The translations under genes and the position numbers were made by a program. A model generated the notes under the pieces. It saw nothing but the letters and a program-made list of their open reading frames with translations, was not told where the DNA came from and did not search any database. A stretch of DNA of 35,230 nucleotides, from contig NZ_LFJC01000003.1 of the NCBI RefSeq assembly GCF_002776695.1, positions 7,974,147 to 8,009,376 on the forward strand, given 5' to 3'. This stretch comes from Bradyrhizobium nitroreducens (GTDB lineage Bacteria > Pseudomonadota > Alphaproteobacteria > Rhizobiales > Xanthobacteraceae). Shown here piece after piece: positions 19,913 to 28,008 of the stretch (the stretch's first letter is position 1; every line of letters begins with the position of its first letter).

Positions 19913-21000
19913 TCGGCCGCCGTCCTCTTCGCGGCGTCCTGGCTCGAGGCGTCCTTGCTCGAAGCGTCCTTGCTCGAAGCGTTCCTGGCCTCGTCGGCCT
20001 CGAAGTGCTTCTCACTGTGCTCGGCGACGAAGTAGATCGGACGCGCCTTCAGCTCGGACAGGATCTTGCCGATATACTCGCCCATGATGCCGATCATGAT
20101 GAGCTGGACGCCGCCGATCGTCATCAGGCCGATCACGAGCGAGGGATAGCCGGGCACCTGCTTGCCGGTCGTGAACACCTCCCAGAGGATCGAAAGGCCG
20201 AACAGGAAGGCGCCACCGGCGAGAACGACGCCGAGCAGGCTGGCGAAGCGCAAGGGCGCCACCGAAAACGAGGTCAGGCCTTCGATCGACAGGCCGAGCA
20301 GGCTTGCGGCGTTGAAGGTGGTGACGCCATGGGCGCGCGCCGCAGGCTCGTAGTCGACGCGGATCTGGCGGAAGCCGATCCAGCTGGCGAGGCCCTTGAA
20401 GAAGCGGTTGCGTTCCGGCAGCTGCCTCAGCGCGGCGACGGCGCGGGGCGACAGCAGGCGGAAGTCGCCGGCGTCCTCGGGGATCTTCTGGCGCGCACCC
20501 CAATTGATCAGCGCGTAGAAGCCGTGCACGGAGATACGGCGCAGGAAGCTCTCGTTGTCGCGATGCGCCTTGGCGGTATAGACGACGTCATAGCCGTCAT
20601 CGATCCAGTGCCGCACCAGCTGCTCGATCAGCGCCGGCGGATGCTGGCCGTCGCCGTCCATGAACATCACGGCGCCGAGCCGGGCATGGTCGAGGCCGGC
20701 CATCAGCGCCGCCTCCTTGCCGAAATTGCGCGACAGCGAGACCACCTGGACGTCGATCGCGTCGGCGGGCAGCGAGCGGGCGATCGACAGCGTCGCGTCC
20801 TTGCTGCCGTCGTCGACATAGACGACCTCGCAAGCGAGGCGATAGCGCTCCCGCACGGTCTTGGCGAGATCGCAGATGCGCTGATGCAGGCCGGCGAGGC
20901 CCGCCGCCTCGTTGTAGACGGGGACGACGATCGACAATCCCTTCGCGGCGGCGGTGCCCGCGGTGGTCGTCATGCCGGAAACGTCGGAGCCCAGCGTCAT
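19909..21000 (-). CDS. ArnC/GtrB-like family 2 polyprenyl-phosphate glycosyltransferase
   Basis: A membrane glycosyltransferase of 363 residues. The GT2 domain (about 20-235) shows LSIVVPVYNEA, VDDGSKD (62-68), LSRNFGKEAALMAGLDHA and the metal site FMDGDGQHPP (113-122). Two transmembrane helices follow (about 245-300, FASLLGVVLAGGAFLFGLS and VIGLMTIGGVQLIMIGIMGE), then EYIGKILSELKARPIY, the usual end of this family. This architecture transfers a sugar from a nucleotide donor to undecaprenyl phosphate at the cytoplasmic face. The C-terminal tail is unusual: a SSKDA pentapeptide repeat encoded by 15-base tandem units. An ATG at 20973 is an alternative start. It is coupled to the deacetylase gene. 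Confidence 0.9.
   Translation of the reverse strand: MTLGSDVSGMTTTAGTAAAKGLSIVVPVYNEAAGLAGLHQRICDLAKTVRERYRLACEVVYVDDGSKDATLSIARSLPADAIDVQVVSLSRNFGKEAALMAGLDHARLGAVMFMDGDGQHPPALIEQLVRHWIDDGYDVVYTAKAHRDNESFLRRISVHGFYALINWGARQKIPEDAGDFRLLSPRAVAALRQLPERNRFFKGLASWIGFRQIRVDYEPAARAHGVTTFNAASLLGLSIEGLTSFSVAPLRFASLLGVVLAGGAFLFGLSILWEVFTTGKQVPGYPSLVIGLMTIGGVQLIMIGIMGEYIGKILSELKARPIYFVAEHSEKHFEADEARNASSKDASSKDASSQDAAKRTAAE
19934..19978 (-). repeat. 15-base tandem repeat in the glycosyltransferase C-terminus
   Basis: Three units of GCGTCCTTGCTCGAA type (plus-strand reading; the first unit with two changes) are followed by a partial fourth. They encode the SSKDA/SSQDA pentapeptide. The unit length is a multiple of three, so copy-number change keeps the frame. 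Confidence 0.85.
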
Positions 21001-21099
21001 CGATCAAGTCCCAGAGGCGTTCAAGGTCATCTCAACAGCATATGGTAGCTGTCGTTTGCTGTCGCAAAGCTGAACGGAAAAGCTGAACCGACCTGGGGC

Positions 21100-22077
21100 T
21101 TACCGCCGCAGGAACGTCTCGAGCTTGGCGAACAGCGGGTTCTCCCGGTCGAACACGTAGTCGAGCGAGACGACCGAGACGGTCTCGGCGCCGTGCTCGC
21201 GCAGGAAGCTTGCCAGCGCATAGAGTTGCCCCGGCGGGCAGTGCAACGTCAGCATGCCTGACGAGGTGGGGCCGCCGAACGGTGCCACGACACCGAAACG
21301 GGTGTGGGCTTCGCCGAGCAGGGCGGCGTCGCACTGCCGGAAGCGGGTGCGGACCTCGCGGTATTTGTTGGCCCGCGCCCGTGCCGCGATGTGATCGAGG
21401 ATGACGCGCGCCGTCTCCCGCGCCTGCGGCGACCAGTCGGCATCCTTCGACGCCACGAGATTGGCCTGGCTGCGCAGGATCACGCCGTCGTCGAGCACCC
21501 GCAGGCCATTGGCGGCAAGCGTCGCGCCCGTCGTGGTGATGTCGACGATCAGCTCGGCGCTGCCGGCCGCCGGTGCGCCCTCGGTCGCGCCCGCGCTTTC
21601 GACGATGCGGTAATCGGTGATGCCGTGGCTCTGGAAGAACGCGCGGGTGAGATTGACGAACTTGGTCGCGACCCGCATCCGCATGTGGTGCTGCTCGCGG
21701 AAGCCGGTGGTGACGTCGTCGAGATCGGCCATGGTGCGGACGTCGATCCAGGCCTGCGGCACCGCGACGACGACGTCGGCATAGCCGAAACCGAGGCCGT
21801 CGATCAGCGATACGCGCTTGTCGGCGTCGGCGATGTTCTCGCGCACCAGGTCTTCCCCGGTGACGCCGAGATGCGCGAAGCCGCGCGACAGTTGCGAGGC
21901 GATCTCGCTCGCCGAGAGATAGGCGACCTCGACATTGTCGAGGCCTGCAAGCGTGCCGCGATAGTCGCGGGCGCCGCCGGCCTTCGACAGCTTGAGGCCG
22001 GCGCGGGCGAAGAAGGCTTCGGTGTTTTCCTGCAGGCGGCCCTTGGAGGGAACGGCCAGAACGAACGGCGCGCTCAT
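21100..22077 (-). CDS. hisG: ATP phosphoribosyltransferase HisG
   Basis: The enzyme of the first step of histidine synthesis, joining ATP and PRPP; 325 residues. The N-terminus VLAVPSKGRLQENTEAFF, the domain-linking segments GVTGEDLVREN and GFGYADVVVAVP, and the PRPP-binding loop ELIVDITTTGATLAANGL are all present. Short-form HisG is about 210-230 residues. This protein has about 90 more, in which the last 75 (FGGPTSSGM...FLREHGAETVSVVSLDYVF) resemble the C-terminal regulatory domain of long-form enzymes. It lies three bases after hisZ, so the two are co-transcribed. Confidence 0.95.
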   Translation of the reverse strand: MSAPFVLAVPSKGRLQENTEAFFARAGLKLSKAGGARDYRGTLAGLDNVEVAYLSASEIASQLSRGFAHLGVTGEDLVRENIADADKRVSLIDGLGFGYADVVVAVPQAWIDVRTMADLDDVTTGFREQHHMRMRVATKFVNLTRAFFQSHGITDYRIVESAGATEGAPAAGSAELIVDITTTGATLAANGLRVLDDGVILRSQANLVASKDADWSPQARETARVILDHIAARARANKYREVRTRFRQCDAALLGEAHTRFGVVAPFGGPTSSGMLTLHCPPGQLYALASFLREHGAETVSVVSLDYVFDRENPLFAKLETFLRR

Positions 22078-22080
22078 GAC

Positions 22081-23232
22081 TTAAGCTCCCACCTTGCGGC
22101 CGATCTTCGTCAGCGCATCCACCCAGACCGAGAAGCCGACCGCCGGGATCGGCTCGGCTGAACCGAGCTGGGTCATCAGCCTGTCATAGCGGCCGCCGGC
22201 AACCAGCGGCTCTGTGCCGTTGCCGCGGTGATGCAGCTCGAATTCGAAGCCGGTGTAATAGTCGAGGCCGCGCCCGAAGGCGGTCGAGAAGCGCGTCTGC
22301 TTCACGTCGATGCCGCGCGCGGCCATGAAGCCGACCCGGCTCTCGAACTGGTCGATGGCCGCGGCAAGGTCGAGCCTGGCGTCGGCGGTGAGCGCGCGCA
22401 GCTCGGCGATGGCATCGTCGGGATTGCCCGAGATCGACAGGAAACGCTTGAGCACGGCGATGGCCTCGCGCGACAGCGCGCCGCCCTTCAGCGTGGATTG
22501 CTCCAGGAAGCGGTCGGCGATCTCGGCGGTCGTGCGTCCCCCGACATTGGTGGTGCCGGCGATCGACATCAGGTCGGTGACGAAGGCGAGCGCCGCCTTG
22601 CGGTCGGAGCCGGCGAGCGCGGCGAGCACGCCCTGATATTCGCTTGGGCTCGCAGTGGTCGCAGCGGCGAGTTTCTCCAGATCCTTTTCCAGGCTGATCT
22701 TGCGGTTGAAATCCTTGACCAGGCGGCGGCGCCAGACCGGATAGAGGTCGAGCGCGTCGAGCAGCGCGTTGAACAGCGCGACGTCACCGGTGCGGATCTC
22801 GACGTCGCGGACGCCGAAGGCGGCAGTCGCTTCCAGTGCCAGTGCCAGCGTCTCGGCGTCGGCCGCGGCGCGGTCCTGGCGGCCGAAGGATTCGATCCCG
22901 GCCTGCAGGAATTCGCTGGCCCGGCCGCCGCGGTAACGAAACACCGGGCCGAGATAGCTGAACCCGGCCGGCTGGCCGGCGCGGGTCGAGGCGAGGTAGT
23001 CGCGGGCGACGGGAATGGTCAGGTCCGGGCGCAGGCACAGTTCCTCGCCGGTGAGGTCGGTGGTCAGGTAGAGGCTCTTGCGGATGTCCTCACCCGAGAG
23101 GTCGAGGAAGGGCTCGGCGGGTTGCAGGATCGCCGGCTCGGCCCTGACGTAACCGGCCTGCGCGAACGACAACAGCAGCGTATCCGCCCAGGCGGCGGAG
23201 CCGGCAGCATTTGAGGTGGCAGTCGCAGTCAT
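22081..23232 (-). CDS. hisZ: ATP phosphoribosyltransferase regulatory subunit HisZ
   Basis: A histidyl-tRNA-synthetase-like protein of 383 residues that lacks aminoacylation activity and regulates or activates HisG. The class II fold is visible: LCLRPDLTIPVARDYL, motif 2 GPVFRYRGGRASEFLQAGIESFG, then FGRGLDYYTGFEFELH and LVAGGRYDRL, and a motif 3-like AVGFSVWVDAL. The C-terminal anticodon-binding domain of HisS is missing, as expected for HisZ. The start at 23232 gives MTATATSNAAGS; an in-frame ATG at 23304 would add 24 residues not typical of the family. Histidine is the expected feedback signal. It is the first gene of hisZG. Confidence 0.94.
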   Translation of the reverse strand: MTATATSNAAGSAAWADTLLLSFAQAGYVRAEPAILQPAEPFLDLSGEDIRKSLYLTTDLTGEELCLRPDLTIPVARDYLASTRAGQPAGFSYLGPVFRYRGGRASEFLQAGIESFGRQDRAAADAETLALALEATAAFGVRDVEIRTGDVALFNALLDALDLYPVWRRRLVKDFNRKISLEKDLEKLAAATTASPSEYQGVLAALAGSDRKAALAFVTDLMSIAGTTNVGGRTTAEIADRFLEQSTLKGGALSREAIAVLKRFLSISGNPDDAIAELRALTADARLDLAAAIDQFESRVGFMAARGIDVKQTRFSTAFGRGLDYYTGFEFELHHRGNGTEPLVAGGRYDRLMTQLGSAEPIPAVGFSVWVDALTKIGRKVGA

Positions 23233-23451
23233 AACGGGGGTCCATCGTCCCGGCGGAACCGGGCAGGGCAAGGGGAGGCACAGGAATTGCGCAGCCCTTA
23301 GCATGGCCCGGAAGCGGTTTCGACCTCCAAAGGATCAATCGCTTAACGAGTTTGGCGCGAAGGCGGCCCGTCGGTCAGGTCTGAAGCGGTCATTTTCAGT
23401 GAGGTAATATGATGCCTGTCGCGTGCCGCTCCGGAAGAAGGGGCCAGCCTC

Positions 23452-23682
23452 TCATTCGGTCGGGCCAGCGAAGTCCCCGATCGGCTCCGGGACCGATGCG
23501 TCTGTCGCCACGAAGGCCGGCGCTGCCACGGCGAATTCGGCGTCTTCCGCGAGCCGCTCCACCAGGTCGAGTATCCTCTGCCTTCCGGGGTTGGTGAGAC
23601 GGAGAAACGCCCTGATGAGCCGCAGCTCTTCGTATCGCCTTGGATCCGGCGCGCCACCGTCGTTGACCGTCATGCCTTCCAT
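23452..23682 (-). CDS. Small helical protein of unknown function
   Basis: A 76-residue protein. The central part, YEELRLIRAFLRLTNPGRQRILDLVERLAED, is a pair of amphipathic helices of the kind seen at the end of small rhizobial regulator-like proteins (NPGRQRILDLVERLA). The rest is alanine/proline-rich and probably disordered. GAGGT lies about ten bases upstream of the first ATG; a second ATG at codon 4 is possible. The sequence looks protein-like, while the open frame on the opposite strand does not. It is transcribed away from the regulator pair that follows. Function is unknown. Confidence 0.6.
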   Translation of the reverse strand: MEGMTVNDGGAPDPRRYEELRLIRAFLRLTNPGRQRILDLVERLAEDAEFAVAAPAFVATDASVPEPIGDFAGPTE

Positions 23683-23817
23683 CGCGATCGTTACCTCGAG
23701 TGGCCGTCATCGCCGTCGCGAACGCAGCGGCGAGCGATGTCGCGGTGCGGCCGAACGCCTGAAGTCACAATGATAAATTGAGAACCGCCGGCAAGTCGCC
23801 GCATACTCATTTTGGGT

Positions 23818-24384
23818 ATGGCGGATGATCCGCTCGCCATAGCCATCGTTTACAAGATGGATGTTGGTTTTCGATTCATGCGCAATGCTTCAGATATCAT
23901 CCGGACGGTCTCGCGACATACGCTCGCCTACATGCTGTTCTCGATGAGCGAGCTGTTCCGGCACTACGAGGAATTCGATCCACTGGACCTTCTGATCGTG
24001 CATGCGGTGCTGAACGCGAACGTCATCCACGTGATGAACGATCCGGTGTTGGACGAGAAGTTCTCCAGCATTCATGCCGTCGAGCCGGATGTGATCAAGC
24101 AGGGGGTCTCTCGTGCGGCACTCTCCCGCTTCCTCAGCCTGCCGCTCGAGACGGTCCGCCGCCGCGTGACGGGACTGAAGAGGCGGAAGATCCTCGAAGA
24201 GACCAAGGCCGGACTGATCGTGACCGAGCAGAACGCATTCAGGTTCGGAAACAACCACGAACTGCAGAAGACCAACATGCTGCTGCTGACCAAGCTGCTT
24301 CGCGATCTCAAGCGCGCCGGCATCAATGGGCCGGACGATCTGCGCGCCTCCAAGGTGGCCGCGTCCGCAAGAAAGGCGAAGTAA
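23818..24384 (+). CDS. Winged-helix-like putative regulator
   Basis: A 188-residue protein of which I do not recognise the family. The C-terminal half contains a probable helix-turn-helix, VSRAALSRFLSLPLETVRRR followed by VTGLKRRKIL (about residues 97-125), in the arrangement of MarR/IclR-like winged helices, then a wing (EETKAGLIVTEQNAFRF). The N-terminal part is helical (IIRTVSRHTLAYMLFSMSEL, FDPLDLLIVHAVLNANVIHVMND). The C-terminus is basic (ASKVAASARKAK). The start at the ATG at 23818 is uncertain, since no good ribosome-binding site is visible and in-frame ATGs follow at codons 14 and 21. It lies nine bases upstream of an AraC-family gene, so the two are probably co-transcribed. Confidence 0.75.
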   Translation: MADDPLAIAIVYKMDVGFRFMRNASDIIRTVSRHTLAYMLFSMSELFRHYEEFDPLDLLIVHAVLNANVIHVMNDPVLDEKFSSIHAVEPDVIKQGVSRAALSRFLSLPLETVRRRVTGLKRRKILEETKAGLIVTEQNAFRFGNNHELQKTNMLLLTKLLRDLKRAGINGPDDLRASKVAASARKAK

Positions 24385-24393
24385 GCGCACGAC

Positions 24394-25404
24394 ATGGATC
24401 AGGGCCATCTCGATATCGGGCGCGACGGCGCGCAAAAGCCGGCGACGGACCGCTTGATGTCCTTCCAGGGTCTCAAGCCGTCGCCGGCCCTCGAGCTCAG
24501 GGCCTACGATATCGATCATTTCGGCGAGACTGAAAGATATGCCGGCGCATCCAGCATGCCCTTGTCGGCGGGAGCGATGGCCATCATGCGGGCGCGGCTC
24601 AGCTTGCCGAACCTGACGCTATCGCTGGTGAAGACCTTTCCGCGGATCATTCGCGGCTATCAATTGACGAATGCCGCCGCCTTCGTGGTGCCGATGGACC
24701 ACGTGACCTCGGCCCGCATCAACGGGCAATCGATGGGCCGTTCCATCGTCATCCTCAGAGGCGGCTCCGATTGCCTGGTCCACGAGCCCGAGGGCCGGCT
24801 GATCGCCGTCGTGTATTTCACTCCGCCCCCGCACGAGCCCTGGTCGCAACTCGGTGACGGCTATCATCTGGTGAACCCGACGTCGGACGTCCTGGCCTCG
24901 TTGCGCCGTCTGGTCTCCGTCACTTTGGAAACCGCGGCACATGACCCGGACTTCCTGAACGTGCCGATGTCGTTGACGGCCGTCGAGCAATCGCTGCTCG
25001 GCACGATGGAAGCTGCGCTGCGCAGCGGCACGACGGCCGGCCCCGTCTCGCCCAAGATGAACGGCTATCGGCGGATCGTCGCGGACATGGAACGCCTGAT
25101 CCAGCAGGATCTGACGATCTGGCTCAAGACGCCCGAGCTTGCGGAGCAGGTGGGCGTATCCGTTCGCACGCTCCAGAGCGCGACCCAGGCCATCTGCGGC
25201 ATCAGCCCGCATCGCTACAGCCGGGTCCTGAGGCTCTGGTCGGTGCGCAAGCAGTTGCGCAGCGTCGCGGGGCGGCGCAGCGTGAAGGCCTGCGCGATCG
25301 CTCACGGCTTCTGGCATCTCGGCGAGTTCGCGGCGAGTTACAGGGCGGCCTTCGGAGAGCTGCCGTCCGAGACCTTGCAGCGCGCGACGCAGGAAACGAT
25401 CTAA
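24394..25404 (+). CDS. AraC-family transcriptional regulator
   Basis: A 336-residue regulator. The N-terminal 210 residues form a beta-rich ligand or signal domain (AFVVPMDHVTSARINGQSMGRSIVILRGGSD, LIAVVYFTPP). The C-terminal AraC/XylS domain has both helix-turn-helix units: LAEQVGVSVRTLQSATQAIC with the typical GISPHRYSRVLRL linker, then VKACAIAHGFWHLGEFAASY followed by RAAFGELPSETL. The target is unknown. It follows the winged-helix-like gene after nine bases and is followed by a dispersed repeat that may end transcription. Confidence 0.9.
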   Translation: MDQGHLDIGRDGAQKPATDRLMSFQGLKPSPALELRAYDIDHFGETERYAGASSMPLSAGAMAIMRARLSLPNLTLSLVKTFPRIIRGYQLTNAAAFVVPMDHVTSARINGQSMGRSIVILRGGSDCLVHEPEGRLIAVVYFTPPPHEPWSQLGDGYHLVNPTSDVLASLRRLVSVTLETAAHDPDFLNVPMSLTAVEQSLLGTMEAALRSGTTAGPVSPKMNGYRRIVADMERLIQQDLTIWLKTPELAEQVGVSVRTLQSATQAICGISPHRYSRVLRLWSVRKQLRSVAGRRSVKACAIAHGFWHLGEFAASYRAAFGELPSETLQRATQETI

Positions 25405-25508
25405 AGCGTTTTCGAGCGAAGTGGACACCGGTTCGCGTGAAGAAAACGCGTCAAAACAAGAATCTAGAGCTTCGGTTCTGATTCAATCAGAACCGAAAAT
25501 GCTCTAGA
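25404..25508. repeat. Dispersed repeat with TCTAGAGC palindrome
   Basis: The first part (25404-25462) carries CGTTTTCGAGCGAAG...TTCGCGTGAAGAAAACGCG, itself an inverted repeat. The second part is a near-perfect palindrome: TCTAGAGC (25463-25470), TTCGGTTCTGATT, AATCAGAACCGAA, and GCTCTAGA (25501-25508). I know this composite from many Bradyrhizobium intergenic regions. It begins at the AraC stop codon and may act as a terminator. Its core is shared with the cytochrome terminator at 302-351. Confidence 0.85.
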
Positions 25509-25549
25509 AACGTGGGTTCACGGACGAAATCACGAACTCATTGGCCGCG

Positions 25550-25810
25550 TCAGAAATCTCCTGCGAGCAGGTCGTAGGAGCCCCTGCTGCCGCGGACGTA
25601 CTTCCTGGCCGCGGCGGCACATATCAAGTCGCGATTGCGATCGAACGCGTTCAGGAATCCCGATTCGGTCGCATCGGCGCCCGGTTGAATCCGCTTCAAC
25701 GCGCCTTCGTCGATGAAGAACGAGGCCTCGATGGCGCTGTCGTGTCCCCAGAACCGCACGGCACGCCGTGTCTGGTCATATGAGCGACTGTGATTTGGAA
25801 AATCAATCAT
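25550..25810 (-). CDS. DUF1488-family small protein
   Basis: An 86-residue protein with the pattern of DUF1488: FPNHSRSYDQTRRAVRFWGHDSAIEASFFIDEGAL at the start and FLNAFDRNRDLICAAAARKY near the end. It is a complete single small alpha/beta domain with no signal peptide, so it is predicted to be cytoplasmic. The molecular role of the family is unknown. No strong ribosome-binding site is visible at 25810. It faces the AraC gene across the dispersed repeat. Confidence 0.82.
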   Translation of the reverse strand: MIDFPNHSRSYDQTRRAVRFWGHDSAIEASFFIDEGALKRIQPGADATESGFLNAFDRNRDLICAAAARKYVRGSRGSYDLLAGDF

Positions 25811-26137
25811 GGTTCGGGCCGATCGGGTTGCAGGTGCCGTGCGCCTTCACGCCGTTTGAGCCGGCGGCACGACTGGGTGGCCGACGCCGGGCTTGCGTGG
25901 GTCAGGAACACGGACGTTTCGTCGAGGCCTGACAAGAGAGAGCCGGTTGCGCCTCTTTCAAATGATGATCCGGCGACAGGGTTACAACCCGCTGCGGTGC
26001 TGCTCGGGACAAATAGTCCGTCGCAAGCCTCGCTATTTGGCGAAGAGTGCCTATATCCCCTCGATCACCGCTCGCCCCTCGGCCGTTATCGGTGACTGAG
26101 AGCATTGCGCTCCCGCCGCGACCAAGAGGCGGTCAAT
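25811..26137. other. Intergenic region upstream of the membrane microprotein
   Basis: No gene is supported. Open frames here have shadow-type composition and no good ribosome-binding sites. It should contain the promoters for the DUF1488 gene (minus) and the microprotein (plus), but no consensus site was recognised. A GGAAC at 25906 is not followed by CGTT at the 16-17 base spacing expected for an EcfG-type promoter. Confidence 0.5.
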
Positions 26138-26245
26138 ATGTCGGATTCCCCCGGATTCATCCTTCGCGAGTGGCTCGTACCTCCGGTCTTGCTGCCGGTC
26201 TTCTTCGTGCTGTTGATCGCCGTTTCGATGTTGATCCAATGGTAG
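26138..26245 (+). CDS. 35-residue single-span membrane microprotein
   Basis: A very short reading frame encoding MSDSPGFILREWLVPPVLLP followed by VFFVLLIAVSMLIQW and a TAG stop. The first 12 residues are polar with an RE pair. The remaining 23 form one continuous hydrophobic helix that starts with a VPP kink and ends with a Trp at the expected membrane boundary. AAGAGG lies eight bases before the ATG. Such a clean membrane segment directly behind a ribosome-binding site is unlikely by chance in this GC context. The remnant of an HWE histidine kinase starts immediately downstream. Function is unknown, and no homologue was confirmed. Confidence 0.65.
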   Translation: MSDSPGFILREWLVPPVLLPVFFVLLIAVSMLIQW

Positions 26246-26488
26246 TCGGCTTCGGCGTGGCTTTGCATGAGGATGCTCTCGCGACAGAGCTGCACCACCG
26301 CATCAAGAACACGCTCGCGATCGTCTCCCAGAGTCTGCGGAACCTGCATGATGTGGAAACACGCACAGCAGGCCGTCGAGGCTCGGCTATTGGCGCGCGG
26401 CCGGGCGCGCGATCTCCTTGTGAGCGCGAGCTGGTCGAACGCCGACCTCGGGCCGGTCGTCCGCAGCGCGCCGAGAATTTCAACGAAA
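26246..26488 (+). pseudogene. Frameshifted remnant of an HWE/HisKA_2 sensor histidine kinase
   Basis: One frame reads ALATELHHRIKNTLAIVSQS and on to LRNLHDVET, the phospho-acceptor H-box region of HWE-type kinases. At about 26362 the homology moves to the +1 frame and continues as AQQAVEARLLARGRARDLLV, SASWSNADLGPVV, the segment that follows the H-box in these kinases. Removing one base at 26362 would rejoin DVET and AQQAVEARLL. The ATP-binding domain is absent: the second frame runs straight into the ribosome-binding site of the next gene. No sensor domain is present upstream. It is therefore a fragment of roughly 80 codons, a decayed kinase. Confidence 0.75.
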
Positions 26489-26497
26489 GGAGGCGGC

Positions 26498-26902
26498 ATG
26501 TTCAAATTTCTACAGTATCGCGCAAAAGCGGCCGCGTACGGCGAACTGGCCAGGAGTTCGCCCGGCAAGGATGATACCCGCAAATTCGAGAAACTGCAGG
26601 ATAGCCTTGCTTGGCGCGCGGACAACGAGCAGGTTCTCGCTGACCAATACGCGGATGCAGTCAGCGCCGGTGAGGCGGAGCGACTGCGTGGCGCAGCCCT
26701 CGCGGCGGAGGAGGAGCGCGTTTTGCGCTGTCTCGGCGCGGCCGTCATCATGCAATGGAATTCCCTGCCGACGACGCTTCAGCGGGAGATCTTCGACACC
26801 GCCGGTTCGGTCGGAACATTGTTGGACACGGCGGCGCTCCGCGGGCAGATTGCCCGGTTTCTTCACAAGCATAGGCATGACACCGATCCCGCCAAGATCT
26901 GA
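26498..26902 (+). CDS. Small helical protein of unknown function
   Basis: A 134-residue protein with an exceptionally good ribosome-binding site (AAAGGAGG) before the ATG at 26498. The N-terminal half is basic and helical (FLQYRAKAAAYGELARSS, KFEKLQDSLAWRADNEQVLA). The C-terminal half reads AAEEERVLRCLGAAVIMQWN, SLPTTLQREIFDTAGSVG and then ALRGQIARFLHKH, a pattern I associate with conserved hypothetical proteins of rhizobia. It has no signal peptide or membrane segment. The frame is continuous with the second half of the kinase remnant upstream, but the ribosome-binding site marks its own start. Confidence 0.82.
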   Translation: MFKFLQYRAKAAAYGELARSSPGKDDTRKFEKLQDSLAWRADNEQVLADQYADAVSAGEAERLRGAALAAEEERVLRCLGAAVIMQWNSLPTTLQREIFDTAGSVGTLLDTAALRGQIARFLHKHRHDTDPAKI

Positions 26903-27048
26903 CGGGAGACGCGTTCGGGGCAGAACAAGCTGGTGCGCGAGCATTCGCCGCCGGCATTTCGCCGGCACGGATCGATCCGTTGCCCGCCTCGGGGCGGCGG
27001 TCCGGGAGTGATCTGGCAAAATGTCGCGGCGCGAACTACATCTGCGCC

Positions 27049-27870
27049 ATGGCAAATGCTCCGCTGGCAAACCGACCGCTGCAGGACTTCGTCGACCGGC
27101 ACGAAAAGCTGTTCGTGCTGACCGGCGCCGGCTGCAGCACCAATTCGGGCATTCCCGATTATCGCGACGGCAACGGCAACTGGAAGCGGACCCAGCCGGT
27201 CAACTTCCAGGCTTTCATGTCGGAGCAACATACCCGTCAGCGCTATTGGGCGCGCAGCCTGATCGGCTGGCGTCGGTTCGGCCGGGCGAAGCCGAACGAT
27301 GCGCATCATGCGCTGGCCCGGCTCGAGGCGAACGGGCGCTGCGGGATGCTGCTGACCCAGAACGTCGACCGGTTGCATCAGTCCGCCGGCCACCGCGAGG
27401 TGATCGACCTGCACGGCCGGCTCGATCTGGTCCGCTGCATGGGCTGCGGAGCGAACACGTCGCGCGAGGAATTTCAGCACGCGCTTGGGCGCGCCAATGC
27501 GACGTGGCTGGCGCTCGATGCCGCCGATGCACCGGATGGCGACGCTGATCTGGAGCACGAGGACTTTTCGTCCTTCCAGGTGCCTCCTTGCGACGCCTGC
27601 GGCGGCATTCTCAAGCCTGACGTCGTGTTCTTCGGCGAGAACGTGCCGCGCGAGGTCGTCGCCGCCGCGCAGGATCATCTGGCGCAGGCCGACGCCATGC
27701 TGATCGTCGGCTCGTCGCTGATGGTCTATTCCGGATTCCGCTTCGTAAAGGCTGCCGCGCAGCGCAACATTCCGATTGCGGCGGTCAATCTCGGCCGCAC
27801 CCGCGCCGACGATCTGCTGACGCTGAAGGTCGAGGAGCGCTGCGAAGCGGCGCTTGCATTCCTGCTCTGA
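27049..27870 (+). CDS. Sir2-family NAD-dependent protein deacylase (class II, SIRT4-like)
   Basis: A complete sirtuin of 273 residues. The NAD-binding motif GAGCSTNSGIPDYR is at 26-39, TQNVDRLH at 103-110, and the catalytic His122 is in LHG. Four zinc-binding cysteines are CMGC (130, 133) and CDAC (181, 184). FGENVP is at 195-200, and GSSLMV and VNLGR close the Rossmann fold. The segment between the two zinc cysteine pairs is long, as in class II/SIRT4-like enzymes. Substrate preference (acetyl or other acyl groups) cannot be read from sequence. The ATG at 27049 was chosen because the family N-terminus begins shortly after. It is a single gene, and the AcuC- or Acs-type partners sometimes linked to sirtuins are not present. 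Confidence 0.93.
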   Translation: MANAPLANRPLQDFVDRHEKLFVLTGAGCSTNSGIPDYRDGNGNWKRTQPVNFQAFMSEQHTRQRYWARSLIGWRRFGRAKPNDAHHALARLEANGRCGMLLTQNVDRLHQSAGHREVIDLHGRLDLVRCMGCGANTSREEFQHALGRANATWLALDAADAPDGDADLEHEDFSSFQVPPCDACGGILKPDVVFFGENVPREVVAAAQDHLAQADAMLIVGSSLMVYSGFRFVKAAAQRNIPIAAVNLGRTRADDLLTLKVEERCEAALAFLL

Positions 27871-28008
27871 TCGCGGGGCTCGCGAACACGCCTTGCCTAT
27901 TGCATAGGTGCCAAGCAGAATGGCTTGGTGCGGCGTTCCCAGTCATCCATGGCATGGAAATTGCTGCGCTTTCGACGACAGTTTCGACGATCAGCCGGAG
28001 AATTTGGA